Part shown: in pieces, positions 40,309 through 49,062 of the stretch | Layout: the number at the start of each line of letters is the position of its first letter | Numbering within the stretch: the stretch's first letter is position 1 | Assembly: GCF_003935895.2 (NCBI RefSeq) | Contig: NZ_CP054058.1 | Location: forward strand, 3,205,177-3,269,176 | Direction: 5' to 3' | Source: Scandinavium goeteborgense | GTDB taxonomy: Bacteria > Pseudomonadota > Gammaproteobacteria > Enterobacterales > Enterobacteriaceae | DNA: 64,000 nucleotides | Position numbers and translations under genes: made by a program | The notes under the pieces: model-generated | What the model saw: the letters and a program-made list of their open reading frames with translations, nothing else | What the model was told of the DNA's origin: nothing | Databases searched by the model: none

Positions 40309-40338
40309 AGGATGTTCCCCTACATCCTCTTTCCGTTT
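40309..40338 (+). terminator. Terminator after rnk
   Basis: AGAGGATGT-TCCCCT-ACATCCTCTTTCCGTTT: nine-base stem with a short T-rich tail. Confidence 0.8.
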
Positions 40339-40461
40339 CACCCTGCCACAAAACTTTACCCTCCCTGCACCGCCTGAAAGTGATATTTGCGACGTGAATG
40401 CCACAAAGTTGTCGCCGAATATGCTTGTATATAATCAGGATCGTTACATGGAGGTCATTGT

Positions 40462-40890
40462 ATGTATAACACCATCATAATGCCGGTTGATGTCTTCGAA
40501 ATGGCGCTGAGTGACAAGGCCGTTCGTCATGCGGAATTTCTCGCCCAGCAGGAAGGCATTATCCATCTTTTGCACGTCCTGCCCGGCTCCGCGAGCCTGA
40601 CCATGAGCCGTTTTGCCGCCGATTTACGTCGCTTTGAAGAGCATCTTTTCCACGAGGCGGAAACGCGCCTGAAAACCATGGTTGACCATTTCAGCATCGA
40701 CCCTTCGCGTATCAAAACCCATGTACTAATGGGCAACGTGCGTGACGTGGTGAACGAACTGGCCGAAGAACTCAAGGCCGACGTGGTGGTGATTGGCTCG
40801 CGCAATCCGTCCATTGCCACGCACCTGCTCGGCTCCAATGCCTCGAGCGTGATTCGTCATGCGCACGTGCCCGTGTTGGTGGTGCGGTAA
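40462..40890 (+). CDS. uspG: Universal stress protein G
   Basis: UspG (YbdQ) is a universal stress protein that can be autophosphorylated and adenylylated and accumulates under stress. The 142-residue product has the Usp fold with ATP-binding motif [34 protein letters not shown] (G-2x-G-9x-G-S/T pattern). TGGAGG precedes the ATG. It is convergent with ahpF; in E. coli ybdR lies between uspG and rnk but is missing here. Confidence 0.95.
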   Translation: MYNTIIMPVDVFEMALSDKAVRHAEFLAQQEGIIHLLHVLPGSASLTMSRFAADLRRFEEHLFHEAETRLKTMVDHFSIDPSRIKTHVLMGNVRDVVNELAEELKADVVVIGSRNPSIATHLLGSNASSVIRHAHVPVLVVR

Positions 40891-40915
40891 ATCCACAACC
40901 CGTCCACGCGTAAAA

Positions 40916-40943
40916 AAAGAGGCTACCTTTCGGTAGCCTCTTT
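40916..40943. terminator. Bidirectional terminator between uspG and ahpF
   Basis: AAAGAGGCTACC-TTTC-GGTAGCCTCTTT is a perfect inverted repeat with A/T flanks. Confidence 0.92.
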
Positions 40944-40970
40944 ACATTGCAGGTGTCGTCTTACTTTTTC

Positions 40971-41040
40971 GCCCGGTGGCGCTAACGCTTACCGGGCCTA
41001 CAACATCCGTAGGCCCGTGCAAGCATCGCGCCGCCGGGCA
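40971..41040. repeat. REP/PU palindromic pair (BIME) after ahpF
   Basis: GCCCGGTGGCGCTAACGCTTACCGGGCCTAC is followed by a second REP unit in reverse orientation (GTAGGCCCG...GCGCCGCCGGGCA). This is the standard bacterial interspersed mosaic element layout, lying between the shared terminator and the ahpF stop. Confidence 0.9.
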
Positions 41041-41045
41041 CTTTT

Positions 41046-42605
41046 TTATGCGGTGCGAATCAGATAATCAAACGAACTCAGGGAAGCTTTTGCGCCTTCG
41101 CCGGTCGCGATAATAATTTGTTTGTACGGCACGGTTGTACAGTCGCCCGCCGCAAACACGCCCTTCACGCTGGTTTCGCATTTGGCATCAATGATGATTT
41201 CGCCCATGCGGTTGCGCTCAATCGCGCCTTCCAGCCAGGTGGTATTCGGCAGCAGACCAATCTGCACGAAGATGCCGGAGAGTGGAATCTGATGCGTATC
41301 GCCGCTGACGCGGTCACGATACTCCAGCCCCACCACGCGGGTGCCGTCGCCTTTCACTTCGGTCGTTTGCGCATTCAGAATGATGTCGACGTTTTTCAGG
41401 CTACGCACTTTGTTCTGCAATACCTGGTCGGCTTTCATCTCTGGGGCAAATTCCAGCAGCGTTACGTGCTCAACAATACCCGCCAGATCGATAGCCGCTT
41501 CCACGCCGGAGTTACCGCCGCCGATCACCGCCACGCGTTTGCCTTTAAACAGCGGGCCGTCGCAGTGCGGGCAGTAGGTCACGCCTTTGGTACGATACTG
41601 ATCTTCGCCCGGTACGTTCATATTGCGCCATTTCGCGCCGGTGGCAATGATAACGCTGCGCGCTTTCAGCACCGCGCCGGAGGCGGTTTCAATCTGATGC
41701 AGGCCGCCTTCTTCCGCCGCTGGCGTCAGTTTGCTGGCGCTCTGGGAGTCGATAACGTCCACGTCGTAGTCGGAAACGTGCTGCTTGAGCGCGCCCGCCA
41801 GTTTCTGGCCTTCGGTTTTCGGCACCGAAATGTAGTTTTCGATGTCGACGGTGTCGAGCACCTGGCCACCAAAACGCTCGCCCATCAGGCCAGTGCGGAT
41901 GCCTTTACGCGCAGAGTAAACCGCCGCCGCCGCACCCGCCGGGCCGGAGCCGACAATCAGTACATCGTAGACATCACGTTTGTTCAGCTCTTCCGCCGCA
42001 CGTTTTTCCACGCCGGTGTCCACTTTTGCCACGATCTCCGCCAGCGTCATGCGACCCTGACCAAACTCCTGACCGTTCAAAAACACCGCCGGAACGCCCA
42101 TCACGTTGCGATCGGTAATTTCATTCTGGAAAACGCCACCGTCAATCGCGGTGTGCTTGATGCGCGGGTTCAGCACCGCCATCAGGTTCAGCGCCTGCAC
42201 CACGTCCGGGCAGTTGTGGCACGAGAGCGAGTAATAGGTTTCAAATTCGAAATCGCCATCCAGATCGCGGACTTGCTCCAGCAGCGCCTGGGCTTCTTTT
42301 GACGGATGGCCGCCGGTCCACAGCAGTGCCAGCACCAGCGACGTAAATTCATGACCCAGCGGAGAGCCCGCAAAGCGCGGTCCGTGGGTAGCGCCCGGGT
42401 TGGTAATCAAGAAAGAAGGGTTGCGCACCGGCAGGCTGTTATCTTCTTTAAAGGTCACCTTCGGGGAGAGTTCGGCGATTTCCGCCAGCAGTTCCTTGAT
42501 TTCTGCCGATTTAGCGCTGTCATCCAGCGTGGCAATCAGCTCAACAGGTTTCGTCAGTTTCTCAAGATAGGCCTTGAGCTGGGTTTTCATGTTTGTGTCG
42601 AGCAT
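41046..42605 (-). CDS. ahpF: Alkyl hydroperoxide reductase subunit F
   Basis: AhpF is the NADH:peroxiredoxin oxidoreductase (flavoprotein) that recycles AhpC. The 519-residue product has two N-terminal thioredoxin-like folds with the redox pair CHNC (SLSCHNCPD), an FAD-binding motif [18 protein letters not shown], an NAD-binding motif [16 protein letters not shown] and the thioredoxin-reductase-like CPHC (VTYCPHCDG). The C-terminus is two residues shorter than E. coli (ends LIRTA). It is transcribed after ahpC with a BIME in the spacer. Confidence 0.98.
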   Translation of the reverse strand: MLDTNMKTQLKAYLEKLTKPVELIATLDDSAKSAEIKELLAEIAELSPKVTFKEDNSLPVRNPSFLITNPGATHGPRFAGSPLGHEFTSLVLALLWTGGHPSKEAQALLEQVRDLDGDFEFETYYSLSCHNCPDVVQALNLMAVLNPRIKHTAIDGGVFQNEITDRNVMGVPAVFLNGQEFGQGRMTLAEIVAKVDTGVEKRAAEELNKRDVYDVLIVGSGPAGAAAAVYSARKGIRTGLMGERFGGQVLDTVDIENYISVPKTEGQKLAGALKQHVSDYDVDVIDSQSASKLTPAAEEGGLHQIETASGAVLKARSVIIATGAKWRNMNVPGEDQYRTKGVTYCPHCDGPLFKGKRVAVIGGGNSGVEAAIDLAGIVEHVTLLEFAPEMKADQVLQNKVRSLKNVDIILNAQTTEVKGDGTRVVGLEYRDRVSGDTHQIPLSGIFVQIGLLPNTTWLEGAIERNRMGEIIIDAKCETSVKGVFAAGDCTTVPYKQIIIATGEGAKASLSSFDYLIRTA

Positions 42606-42682
42606 TGTTCTTCCCTCTCATAAAACATCATCATGCGAGCGGCCTTGTGCGGGCAGCTTGCATCATGGTGTTCAGGTTAATT

Positions 42683-42748
42683 GCCGGGTGACACTTCGTT
42701 TACCCGGCCTACGAGATTGTAGGCCCGGCAAGCACAGCGCCGCCGGGC
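42683..42748. repeat. REP/PU pair (BIME) between ahpC and ahpF
   Basis: GCCGGGTGACACTTCGTTTACCCGGCCTAC and the inverted unit GTAGGCCCGGCAAGCACAGCGCCGCCGGGC form a BIME inside the ahpC-ahpF operon. Such elements often protect the upstream message, which would favour more AhpC than AhpF. Confidence 0.9.
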
Positions 42749-42757
42749 ATGACAAAT

Positions 42758-43321
42758 TTAGATTTTGCCGACCAGATCCAGGGATGGAGCCAGTGTCGCG
42801 TCGCCTTCTTTCCATTTCGCCGGGCACACTTCGCCTGGGTGGGAAGCCACGTACTGTGCCGCTTTCACTTTACGCAGCAGGTCAGATGCGTCACGGCCGA
42901 TACCTTCAGCGGTAACTTCAATGGCCTGAATGATGCCCTGCGGGTCAACGATGAAGGTGCCACGATCGGCCAGGCCTTCGTCTTCACGCATGTTTTCGAA
43001 GTTACGGGTCAGGGCGCCAGTTGGGTCGCCGAGCATCGCGTATTTGATTTTTGCGATGGTGTCGGAGCTGCTGTGCCACGCTTTATGGGTAAAGTGGGTG
43101 TCGGTAGAAACGGAGTAAATATCTACGCCCAGTTTCTGGAATTCTTCGTAGTGGTCAGCCACATCGCCCAGTTCGGTCGGGCAAACGAAGGTAAAGTCAG
43201 CCGGATAGAAGAAGAACACGCTCCAGCGACCTTCGGTGTCTTTCTCAGTGACTTCTACGAATTCGCCGTTTTTGAAAGCCTGGTTTTTGAAAGGTTTGAT
43301 TTTGGTATTAATTAAAGACAT
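42758..43321 (-). CDS. ahpC: Alkyl hydroperoxide reductase subunit C (peroxiredoxin)
   Basis: AhpC is the main scavenger of endogenous hydrogen peroxide and also reduces organic peroxides and peroxynitrite. The 187-residue product has the peroxidatic Cys47 in FTFVCPTEL and the resolving cysteine in [13 protein letters not shown] 43321 follows GGAGGAAGTACAG and gives the standard length; the frame is open 26 codons further. Upstream lie an intrinsic terminator, a structured region and an OxyR-like site. Confidence 0.98.
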   Translation of the reverse strand: MSLINTKIKPFKNQAFKNGEFVEVTEKDTEGRWSVFFFYPADFTFVCPTELGDVADHYEEFQKLGVDIYSVSTDTHFTHKAWHSSSDTIAKIKYAMLGDPTGALTRNFENMREDEGLADRGTFIVDPQGIIQAIEVTAEGIGRDASDLLRKVKAAQYVASHPGEVCPAKWKEGDATLAPSLDLVGKI

Positions 43322-43454
43322 CTGTACTTCCTCCGTGTTGTCGTTGAGAGGTAAGTTAACTAACTTTGATTCAACGGGCCAATGCGTTTCCCGTATCAAA
43401 TCAATAAGCGTTAGCTAACAAACCGACGCAACGATTTTCATGAACCCAGAACGT

Positions 43455-43479
43455 AAAAAGGCCACCTTTTCAGGCGGCC
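43455..43479 (-). terminator. Intrinsic terminator on the ahpC strand, 134 bases before ahpC
   Basis: On the minus strand GGCCGCC-TGAAAA-GGTGGCC is followed by TTTTT: a seven-pair stem (one G-T pair), six-base loop and T-run. It lies between the OxyR-type promoter and the ahpC start, so it ends either a separate small RNA or a leader of ahpC. Confidence 0.78.
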
Positions 43480-43566
43480 CCGTTACCTGAAAGCCCCTGA
43501 GGGTGTTCAGTGCCAGTAAGCTGGCTTGCGTTGCGCTCTACACCCTTATTAAAGGCCGTAACAGCG
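43455..43566 (-). ncRNA. Candidate structured small RNA or leader upstream of ahpC
   Basis: From a predicted start near 43565, the minus strand contains GGGTGT...ACACCC enclosing GCCAG-CTTA-CTGGC (about 43500-43545), then the intrinsic terminator at 43455-43479. The length would be about 110 bases. It may be an independent OxyR-induced RNA or a prematurely ended ahpC leader. I do not recognise it as a named RNA. Confidence 0.42.
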
Positions 43567-43572
43567 GGACGG

Positions 43573-43601
43573 ATTAGACCACTCACCTTATGCCAGCGCA
43601 A
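43573..43601 (-). promoter_or_regulatory. Sigma70 promoter on the ahpC strand
   Basis: On the minus strand TTGCGC (43601-43596), a 17-base spacer and TCTAAT (43578-43573) form a promoter with a good -10 and a weak -35, as expected for an activator-dependent start near 43565. Confidence 0.55.
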
Positions 43602-43623
43602 TTGCGCCACGCCTCGGTCTTAT

Positions 43624-43638
43624 CTATGGTTGTGATAG
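43624..43638. promoter_or_regulatory. OxyR-like binding site between ahpC and dsbG
   Basis: CTAT-GGTTGTG-ATAG matches the central part of the OxyR tetranucleotide pattern (CTAT-N7-ATAG). The outer ATAG and CTAT elements are poor. It sits just upstream of the -35 of the ahpC-strand promoter and about 50 bases from the dsbG start; both genes are OxyR targets in E. coli. Confidence 0.58.
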
Positions 43639-43686
43639 GCTCTACCATTCATTGGACATCATCCACCTATTTTACAAGGAGTTATT

Positions 43687-44433
43687 ATGCGTAAACTCGC
43701 CCTACTGCTCACGCTGGCCCCCTTTCTGGCCACCGCCGAAGAGCTGCCCGCGCCGGTAAAAGCGATAGAGAAACAAGGGATTACGATAATCAAATCTTTC
43801 GATGCACCGGGCGGTATGAAAGGTTATCTCGGTAAGTATCAGGATATGGGGGTGACCATCTACCTCACGCCGGACGGCAAGCACGCTATTTCGGGTTACA
43901 TGTATGACGAGAAAGGCGCTAACCTCAGTGAGCAGCTGATTCAAAAGGATATTTACGCCCCGGTGGGCCGTGAGCTGTGGCAAAAAATGGAGCAAGCGAG
44001 TTGGATCCTCGACGGTAAAAAAACGGCGCCGCGCGTGATTTATGTCTTCGCCGATCCGTTCTGCCCGTACTGCAAACAGTTTTGGCAGCAGGCGCGCCCG
44101 TGGGTTGAGTCCGGCAAAGTGCAGTTGCGCACGCTGATGGTGGGCGTTATCAAACCCGAAAGCCCGGCGACAGCGGCGGCGATCATGACCAGCAAAGATC
44201 CGGCAAAAACCTGGCATGACTACGAACAATCCGGCGGCAAACTGAAGCTCGATATACCGTCATCGGTCGCACCGGCTCAAATGCAAATATTGAATGAGAA
44301 CCAGAAAATCATGGATGAATTAGGCGCCAACGCCACGCCTGCGATTTATTATCTCAACGATGACAATGCGCTCCAGCAGGTGGTCGGCTTGCCTGACGCT
44401 GAAAATCTGAAAGCCATGATGGGCGAAAAGTAA
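43687..44433 (+). CDS. dsbG: Periplasmic disulfide isomerase/sulfenic acid reductase DsbG
   Basis: DsbG protects single cysteines in periplasmic proteins from over-oxidation and is kept reduced by DsbD. The 248-residue product has a signal peptide ending ATAEEL, the N-terminal dimerisation domain and the thioredoxin domain with the active site CPYC (Cys126, Cys129) in [12 protein letters not shown] and a cis-proline in [17 protein letters not shown] precedes the ATG. It is divergent from ahpC across a shared regulatory region. Confidence 0.97.
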   Translation: MRKLALLLTLAPFLATAEELPAPVKAIEKQGITIIKSFDAPGGMKGYLGKYQDMGVTIYLTPDGKHAISGYMYDEKGANLSEQLIQKDIYAPVGRELWQKMEQASWILDGKKTAPRVIYVFADPFCPYCKQFWQQARPWVESGKVQLRTLMVGVIKPESPATAAAIMTSKDPAKTWHDYEQSGGKLKLDIPSSVAPAQMQILNENQKIMDELGANATPAIYYLNDDNALQQVVGLPDAENLKAMMGEK

Positions 44434-44438
44434 GTAAA

Positions 44439-44470
44439 AAGGTAAGGCGATGCGTTAATTGCCTTACCTT
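44439..44470 (+). terminator. Terminator after dsbG
   Basis: AAGGTAAGGC...GCCTTACCTTATTT forms a ten-base stem with a 12-base loop. The following 160 bases to ybdN are very AT-rich with no gene. Confidence 0.8.
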
Positions 44471-44644
44471 ATTTAACACCCTCGCATACATTTATTCCCT
44501 CGCACCCTATAACATTCACAAGCCTTATATTTTATAAATCATTATACATTTGACATATATTTCAAAAATGAAGTACATACTTTACTAAAATACTTATTTT
44601 ATATATGTTATATTTATAAAAAAGACACAATGAAAGGCAATGGA

Positions 44645-45868
44645 ATGTCAATTTACAAATTCCCTCTTCAGCAAAACGTATTGACCGCGGCAACCGAAAG
44701 AATAAATTGGATGCTTAATAATTTTGAACGGGTTTGCATCTCATTTTCCGGAGGAAAAGATTCTACGGTCATGCTGCATCTGGCCGGAACATTAGCCAGA
44801 AAATTGAAAAAAAAGTTCAGCGTTTTATTTGTCGACTGGGAAGCGCAGTTCAGCAGCACAATTCAGCATTGTGAGGAGATGCGGGCAGAATATGCCGACG
44901 TCATCGACACCTTTTATTGGGTTGCCCTGCCGTTGACGACCCCAAATGCCCTCACGCAATTCACCCCAGAATGGTGTTGCTGGGAACCTGATACGCCTTG
45001 GGTGCGCCAGCCTCCCGCCGACGCCATCACCGATCCGGCCTATTTCCCGTTTTATCAACCGGGGATCACCTTCGAAGAATTTGTCAGCCATTTTGCCGAG
45101 TGGTTCTCTCAGAATCGACCGGCAGCCGTCAGTATCGGGATCCGCGCTGATGAATCCTACACCCGCTTTTTAGCCGTCGCCGCCAAGGACAAACTGCGTT
45201 TTGCCGATGACAAACCCTGGACCAGCATGGCGCGTGGCGGCCACACCTGGTATGTCTACCCCATCTATGACTGGAAAACGGCCGATATCTGGACGTGGTT
45301 TTCTCGCACCGCTCTGCGCTATAACCCACTGTACAACCTGATGTATCAGGCAGGTGTCCCGCTGCGCTACATGCGCATTTGCGAACCGTTTGGCCCCGAG
45401 CAGCGCCAGGGATTGTGGCTCTATCACGTCCTCGAGCCAGAGCGTTGGGCCGCCATGTGCCAGCGCGTCAGTGGGGTCAACAGCGGCGGGATTTACGCCG
45501 GTCACGACAATCAGTTTTATGGCCACCGAAAAATGGAAAAACCCGAGGGTTACAATTGGGAAACCTATGCCCTCTTTTTGCTCGAGACCATGCCGCCCTC
45601 AACCGCAAACCACTATCGCAATAAGATTGCCGTGTATCTGCACTGGTACCAAAAACGCGGAATGGACCCTATCCCCGATACCCAGCCGAAGGATATTGCG
45701 GCGAAAGATATCCCTTCCTGGCGGCGGATCTGCAAGGTGCTGTTGAACAACGATTACTGGTGCCGAATGCTGTCATTCAGCCCAACCAAGGCGAAATACC
45801 ACCAGCGCTATAACCAACGCATCGCGAATAAACGTCAAGAATGGGGAATTTTATGCAACAGCAAATGA
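44645..45868 (+). CDS. ybdN: PAPS-reductase-family protein YbdN (IbrA-like)
   Basis: YbdN belongs to the adenine-nucleotide alpha hydrolase/PAPS reductase family. The 407-residue product has the PP-loop SFSGGKDSTVMLHL (about residues 33-46), WEAQFSSTIQHCEEM and later GIRADESYTR, PIYDWKTADIW and RICEPFGPEQRQG. It lacks the C-terminal redox cysteine motif of true PAPS reductases as far as I can see. Family relatives include DndC and the phage-borne IbrA. ATG 44645 matches the E. coli start. It overlaps ybdM by 16 bases, so the two are coupled. The function is not established. Confidence 0.9.
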   Translation: MSIYKFPLQQNVLTAATERINWMLNNFERVCISFSGGKDSTVMLHLAGTLARKLKKKFSVLFVDWEAQFSSTIQHCEEMRAEYADVIDTFYWVALPLTTPNALTQFTPEWCCWEPDTPWVRQPPADAITDPAYFPFYQPGITFEEFVSHFAEWFSQNRPAAVSIGIRADESYTRFLAVAAKDKLRFADDKPWTSMARGGHTWYVYPIYDWKTADIWTWFSRTALRYNPLYNLMYQAGVPLRYMRICEPFGPEQRQGLWLYHVLEPERWAAMCQRVSGVNSGGIYAGHDNQFYGHRKMEKPEGYNWETYALFLLETMPPSTANHYRNKIAVYLHWYQKRGMDPIPDTQPKDIAAKDIPSWRRICKVLLNNDYWCRMLSFSPTKAKYHQRYNQRIANKRQEWGILCNSK

Positions 45869-46479
45869 TCGAACAGATGACGGCCTGGCTGGCAACGCTA
45901 AAGGAACCAGAACGTATAGAAGCGATTAATCATTTCCGGCAGGCGCTCCATCGAGAAAGTCCGTTTCGTGATCAGCCCGTGGACTGCGTGCTGTGGATAA
46001 AACAGGGGGACATCGCACCGAATGATTACAACCCCAACAACGTTGCCCCGCCTGAAAAACGGCTCCTGCTGAAATCGCTGGAAACCGACGGGTTTACCCA
46101 GCCAATTGTGGTACATGGGCCGCATAATAATCAGTACGAAATTGTGGATGGTTTTCACCGGCATCAGTTGGCGAAATCAAAATCGGTGCTCAAAAAGCGG
46201 CTTAAAGGCTATTTGCCCGTCAGCGTCCTGCATTCAGAAGCCGAGGATGAGCCCGGCCGTATGGCATCGACTATCCGCCACAACCGGGCGCGCGGTCGTC
46301 ATCAAATCAACGCCATGGCAGAAATTGTGCGGGAACTGAGCCAGCTTGGCTGGACGGACGAAAAGATGAGTGTGGAACTTGGGATGGACGCCGATGAAGT
46401 CCTGCGCCTGCGGCAAATTAACGGTCTGCTGGATATGTTCAGCGACCGTCAATTCTCCGAAGCCTGGACGGTGAAATAA
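45853..46479 (+). CDS. ybdM: ParB/sulfiredoxin-like protein YbdM (IbrB-like)
   Basis: YbdM has an N-terminal ParB/Srx-like domain. The 208-residue product contains NDYNPNNVAPPEKRLLLKSLETDGFTQPIVV (region about 60-90), the nucleotide-binding EIVDGFHRHQLAK and the downstream RHNRARGRHQINAM, followed by a helix-turn-helix-like DEVLRLRQINGLLDMF. ATG 45853 has GGGGA upstream; a more distal ATG at 45841 is less likely. With ybdN it forms the pair known elsewhere as IbrA-IbrB, regulators of immunoglobulin-binding proteins in some E. coli. It ends directly against the convergent ybdL. Confidence 0.88.
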   Translation: MQQQMIEQMTAWLATLKEPERIEAINHFRQALHRESPFRDQPVDCVLWIKQGDIAPNDYNPNNVAPPEKRLLLKSLETDGFTQPIVVHGPHNNQYEIVDGFHRHQLAKSKSVLKKRLKGYLPVSVLHSEAEDEPGRMASTIRHNRARGRHQINAMAEIVRELSQLGWTDEKMSVELGMDADEVLRLRQINGLLDMFSDRQFSEAWTVK

Positions 46480-47640
46480 TCAGAGTTTACACAGCCTTTC
46501 AGCGGCGGCCAGCAGCGTCGATTCCTGTTTAGCGAAGCACAGGCGAATGAGTTTGTGCGGGAAAGGATCGGCGCAGAATACCGACAGCGGGATCGCCGCC
46601 ACGCCCACTTCCTTGGTCAGCCACTGACAGAAACTCACGTCATCGAGGCTGGAAATGGCGCTGTAATCCGCCAACAGGAAATAGGTGCCTTCGCAGGGCA
46701 GAATTTCGAGGCGACTATTGCCGAGGGCTTCAATAAACAGATCGCGACGCGCGCGATAGAAATCCGGCAGCTCGCGGTAATGTTGCGGTTCGTTGCGCAG
46801 CATATCCGCCAGCGCCAGCTGTGCCGGGGTATTCACCGCAAACGTCAGATACTGATGCACTTTTCGCAGCTCGGCGCTGATTTCCGCCGGGGCCACGCAG
46901 TACCCGACTTTCCAGCCAGTCATGTGGAAGGTTTTACCGAATGACGACACCGCCACCGAACGCTCACGCAACTGCGGATGCGCCAGCACGCTGGCGTGCC
47001 CTTCGACGGCAAAACAGATGTGCTCGTACACTTCGTCGCTCAGCACGTAAATTTCACGATCGGCAATCGCCTGCCACAACGCGTCAAAATCACTTTTCTG
47101 CCAAACGGTGGCCGACGGATTATGCGGCGTGTTGAGAATAACCAACCGGGTTTTGTCGTTCAGCAGTTCGGCAAACGCCTGCCAGTCGACGCGAAATTGC
47201 GGCGGCTGTAGCGCAATGCGCTTGAGGATGCCGCCGGAAAGTTCCACCGCAGGCGCGTAGCTGTCGTAGCTCGGGTCAAAGCAGATAACCTCATCGCCTT
47301 CACGCACCAGCGCGGTGATCGCTGCGTAAAGCGCTTCGGTCGCCCCCGCGGTGACGGTGATGTCGGTATTGGCATCCGGCGTATGCCCGTAAAGCGCCGC
47401 CGTTTTCGCCGCAATCGCCTCACGCAGCGCCGGTACGCCGGTCATCGGCGCGTACTGATTCGCCCCCTGAGACACATGAAACGCCAGACGCTCCTGCAAA
47501 TAGCGCGGGCCATCGAAATTAGGGAAGCCCTGCGACAGGTTAATGGCCTGATATTCGTGCGCCAGGGCGCTCATCTGCGTAAAAATCGTGGTGCCTAAAT
47601 TAGGGAGTTTACTCTGCGGAATCAGTCGGTTATGGCTCAT
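46480..47640 (-). CDS. ybdL: Methionine aminotransferase YbdL
   Basis: YbdL is a PLP-dependent class I aminotransferase that prefers methionine, histidine and phenylalanine; it can transaminate 4-methylthio-2-oxobutyrate to methionine, the last step of methionine salvage. The 386-residue product has the PLP lysine in VSSFGKTFHMTGWKVGY, substrate/cofactor residues in NTPHNPSATVW and DEVYEHI, and the late arginine in KLIRLCFAK. The start at 47640 matches E. coli in length. It is divergent from mtnB with MetJ-type boxes between them, which ties it to methionine recycling. Confidence 0.96.
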   Translation of the reverse strand: MSHNRLIPQSKLPNLGTTIFTQMSALAHEYQAINLSQGFPNFDGPRYLQERLAFHVSQGANQYAPMTGVPALREAIAAKTAALYGHTPDANTDITVTAGATEALYAAITALVREGDEVICFDPSYDSYAPAVELSGGILKRIALQPPQFRVDWQAFAELLNDKTRLVILNTPHNPSATVWQKSDFDALWQAIADREIYVLSDEVYEHICFAVEGHASVLAHPQLRERSVAVSSFGKTFHMTGWKVGYCVAPAEISAELRKVHQYLTFAVNTPAQLALADMLRNEPQHYRELPDFYRARRDLFIEALGNSRLEILPCEGTYFLLADYSAISSLDDVSFCQWLTKEVGVAAIPLSVFCADPFPHKLIRLCFAKQESTLLAAAERLCKL

Positions 47641-47669
47641 TATCGTTTTACCCGAATGTAATGCGGTTG

Positions 47670-47698
47670 TTGCTGACACTATAACACGATGTTAGTAT
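47670..47698 (+). promoter_or_regulatory. Promoter of mtnBCD
   Basis: TTGCTG (47670-47675), 17 bases, TAGTAT (47693-47698). The elements are moderate; the MetJ boxes at 47709-47724 then lie at the start of the transcript. Confidence 0.45.
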
Positions 47699-47705
47699 TT
47701 GGCAA
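47678..47705 (-). promoter_or_regulatory. Promoter of ybdL
   Basis: On the minus strand TTGCCA (47705-47700), 16 bases, TATAGT (47683-47678): each element matches five of six consensus bases. The MetJ boxes lie directly upstream of the -35. Confidence 0.65.
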
Positions 47706-47708
47706 TCA

Positions 47709-47724
47709 AGACGCTTAGACGTCT
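47709..47724. promoter_or_regulatory. MetJ operator between ybdL and mtnB
   Basis: AGACGCTT-AGACGTCT: two adjacent met boxes, the second a perfect match to the AGACGTCT consensus and the first 6 of 8. MetJ with S-adenosylmethionine binds such tandem 8-mers cooperatively and represses. Confidence 0.82.
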
Positions 47725-47761
47725 AAACAACACCAACCTCACCGGCCCGGAGAACGGCAAG

Positions 47762-48376
47762 ATGACTGAAAACCTGCAACTCGAAGCGCTCGTCGACGCC
47801 TGTCGCTGGATAGGCGCCAAAGGCTGGGCGCCCGCTACCGGCGGAAACATGTCCGTGCGCGAAGATGCCGACCGGTGCTGGCTGAGCGAGTCCGGCAAAG
47901 ACAAAGGCAGCCTGACTGGCGACGATTTTTTGCAGGTGGATATCGCCACCAATCAGGCGCCGTCCGGGCGTAAGCCGTCTGCGGAAACCGGGCTTCATAC
48001 CCTGATTTATCGCCTGTTCCCGGAAGCCGGCGCGGTACTGCACGTTCATACGGTGAATGCGACGGTGCTGTCCCGGGTCGAAAAATCCGCCGAGCTGGTG
48101 CTTCACGGCTACGAAATGCAAAAATCCCTGCGCGGCCAAAGCAGCCACCTCGACGACGTCTCCATTCCGGTGTTTGATAACGACCAGGATATTGACGCCC
48201 TCGCCCGCCGCATCGAACATTACGCTTCCGAGCGCCCGCTCAGTTACGGCTTTCTGCTGCGCGGCCACGGCCTGACCTGCTGGGGACGCGACGTTGCAGA
48301 AGCGCGTCGTCACCTCGAAGGGCTGGAATTTTTATTTGAATGCGAACTGCGCTTGCACCAACTGGAGAAACCATGA
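47762..48376 (+). CDS. mtnB: Methylthioribulose-1-phosphate dehydratase MtnB
   Basis: MtnB dehydrates 5-methylthioribulose-1-phosphate to 2,3-diketo-5-methylthiopentyl-1-phosphate in methionine salvage. The 204-residue product is a class II aldolase-like zinc enzyme with metal ligands in [10 protein letters not shown] (HxH) and RGHGLTCWG, and the [14 protein letters not shown]-terminal block. ATG 47762 is preferred to the in-frame upstream starts, which would overlap the operator. Its stop overlaps the mtnC start (ATGA). Confidence 0.96.
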   Translation: MTENLQLEALVDACRWIGAKGWAPATGGNMSVREDADRCWLSESGKDKGSLTGDDFLQVDIATNQAPSGRKPSAETGLHTLIYRLFPEAGAVLHVHTVNATVLSRVEKSAELVLHGYEMQKSLRGQSSHLDDVSIPVFDNDQDIDALARRIEHYASERPLSYGFLLRGHGLTCWGRDVAEARRHLEGLEFLFECELRLHQLEKP

Positions 48377-49062
48377 TCCGCGCCATAGTGACCGACATTG
48401 AAGGCACCACCAGCGATATTCGCTTCGTCCATGACGTGCTGTTTCCCTATGCGCGCGAGCGCCTGGCGGCGTTTATCAGCGCGCAGCCGTTCGCCGAGCC
48501 GGTGAAATCAATTCTGGATAATCTGCGCGCAGAAATCGCCCAGCCGGACGCCACCGCAGAGGAACTCACACAAACCTTATTCGCGTTTATGGATGAAGAT
48601 CGTAAATCCACGGCGCTGAAAGCGTTGCAAGGGCTGATCTGGCGCGACGGCTACATCAATGGTGATTTTACCGGCCATCTCTACCCGGATGTGTTGCCGA
48701 CGCTGGAAAAGTGGAAGTCAGAAGGCATTGATCTGTATGTTTATTCCTCCGGCTCAGTCGCGGCACAAAAACTGTTATTTGGTTACAGCGACGAAGGTGA
48801 TATTACTCATCTGTTCAGCGGGTATTTTGATACCCACGTCGGTGCAAAACGCGAAGTGCAGTCTTACCAAAATATTGCGGAGCAGATTGGCCAGTCGGCC
48901 GGGCAAATCCTGTTCCTCTCCGATATTCATCAGGAGCTGGACGCCGCCGCACAGGCCGGTTTTCGTACCGTGCAGTTAATTCGTGGCGATGGCGACACCG
49001 CCAGTCACCACCATCAGGTTTCCCGTTTCGATAAAATCCATCCGGAGCAAATTCCCTCATGA
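48373..49062 (+). CDS. mtnC: Enolase-phosphatase MtnC
   Basis: MtnC is a bifunctional HAD-family enzyme that enolises and then dephosphorylates the MtnB product to give acireductone. The 229-residue product starts [13 protein letters not shown] (HAD motif I, DxE form), with motif II in VYSSGSVAA and motif III/IV around GAKREVQSY and [13 protein letters not shown]. It overlaps mtnB and mtnD by four bases on each side, so mtnBCD is one coupled operon. Confidence 0.96.
   Translation: MIRAIVTDIEGTTSDIRFVHDVLFPYARERLAAFISAQPFAEPVKSILDNLRAEIAQPDATAEELTQTLFAFMDEDRKSTALKALQGLIWRDGYINGDFTGHLYPDVLPTLEKWKSEGIDLYVYSSGSVAAQKLLFGYSDEGDITHLFSGYFDTHVGAKREVQSYQNIAEQIGQSAGQILFLSDIHQELDAAAQAGFRTVQLIRGDGDTASHHHQVSRFDKIHPEQIPS

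Noticed and set aside
41118-42302. Open frame of about 394 codons antisense to ahpF
   Set aside because: Shadow of the highly conserved ahpF gene, with His/Arg/Phe-rich composition and no domain.
47641-47761. SAM riboswitch upstream of mtnB
   Set aside because: The spacer is explained by two promoters and a MetJ operator; no SAM-type aptamer pairing or terminator is present, and this family usually uses MetJ.
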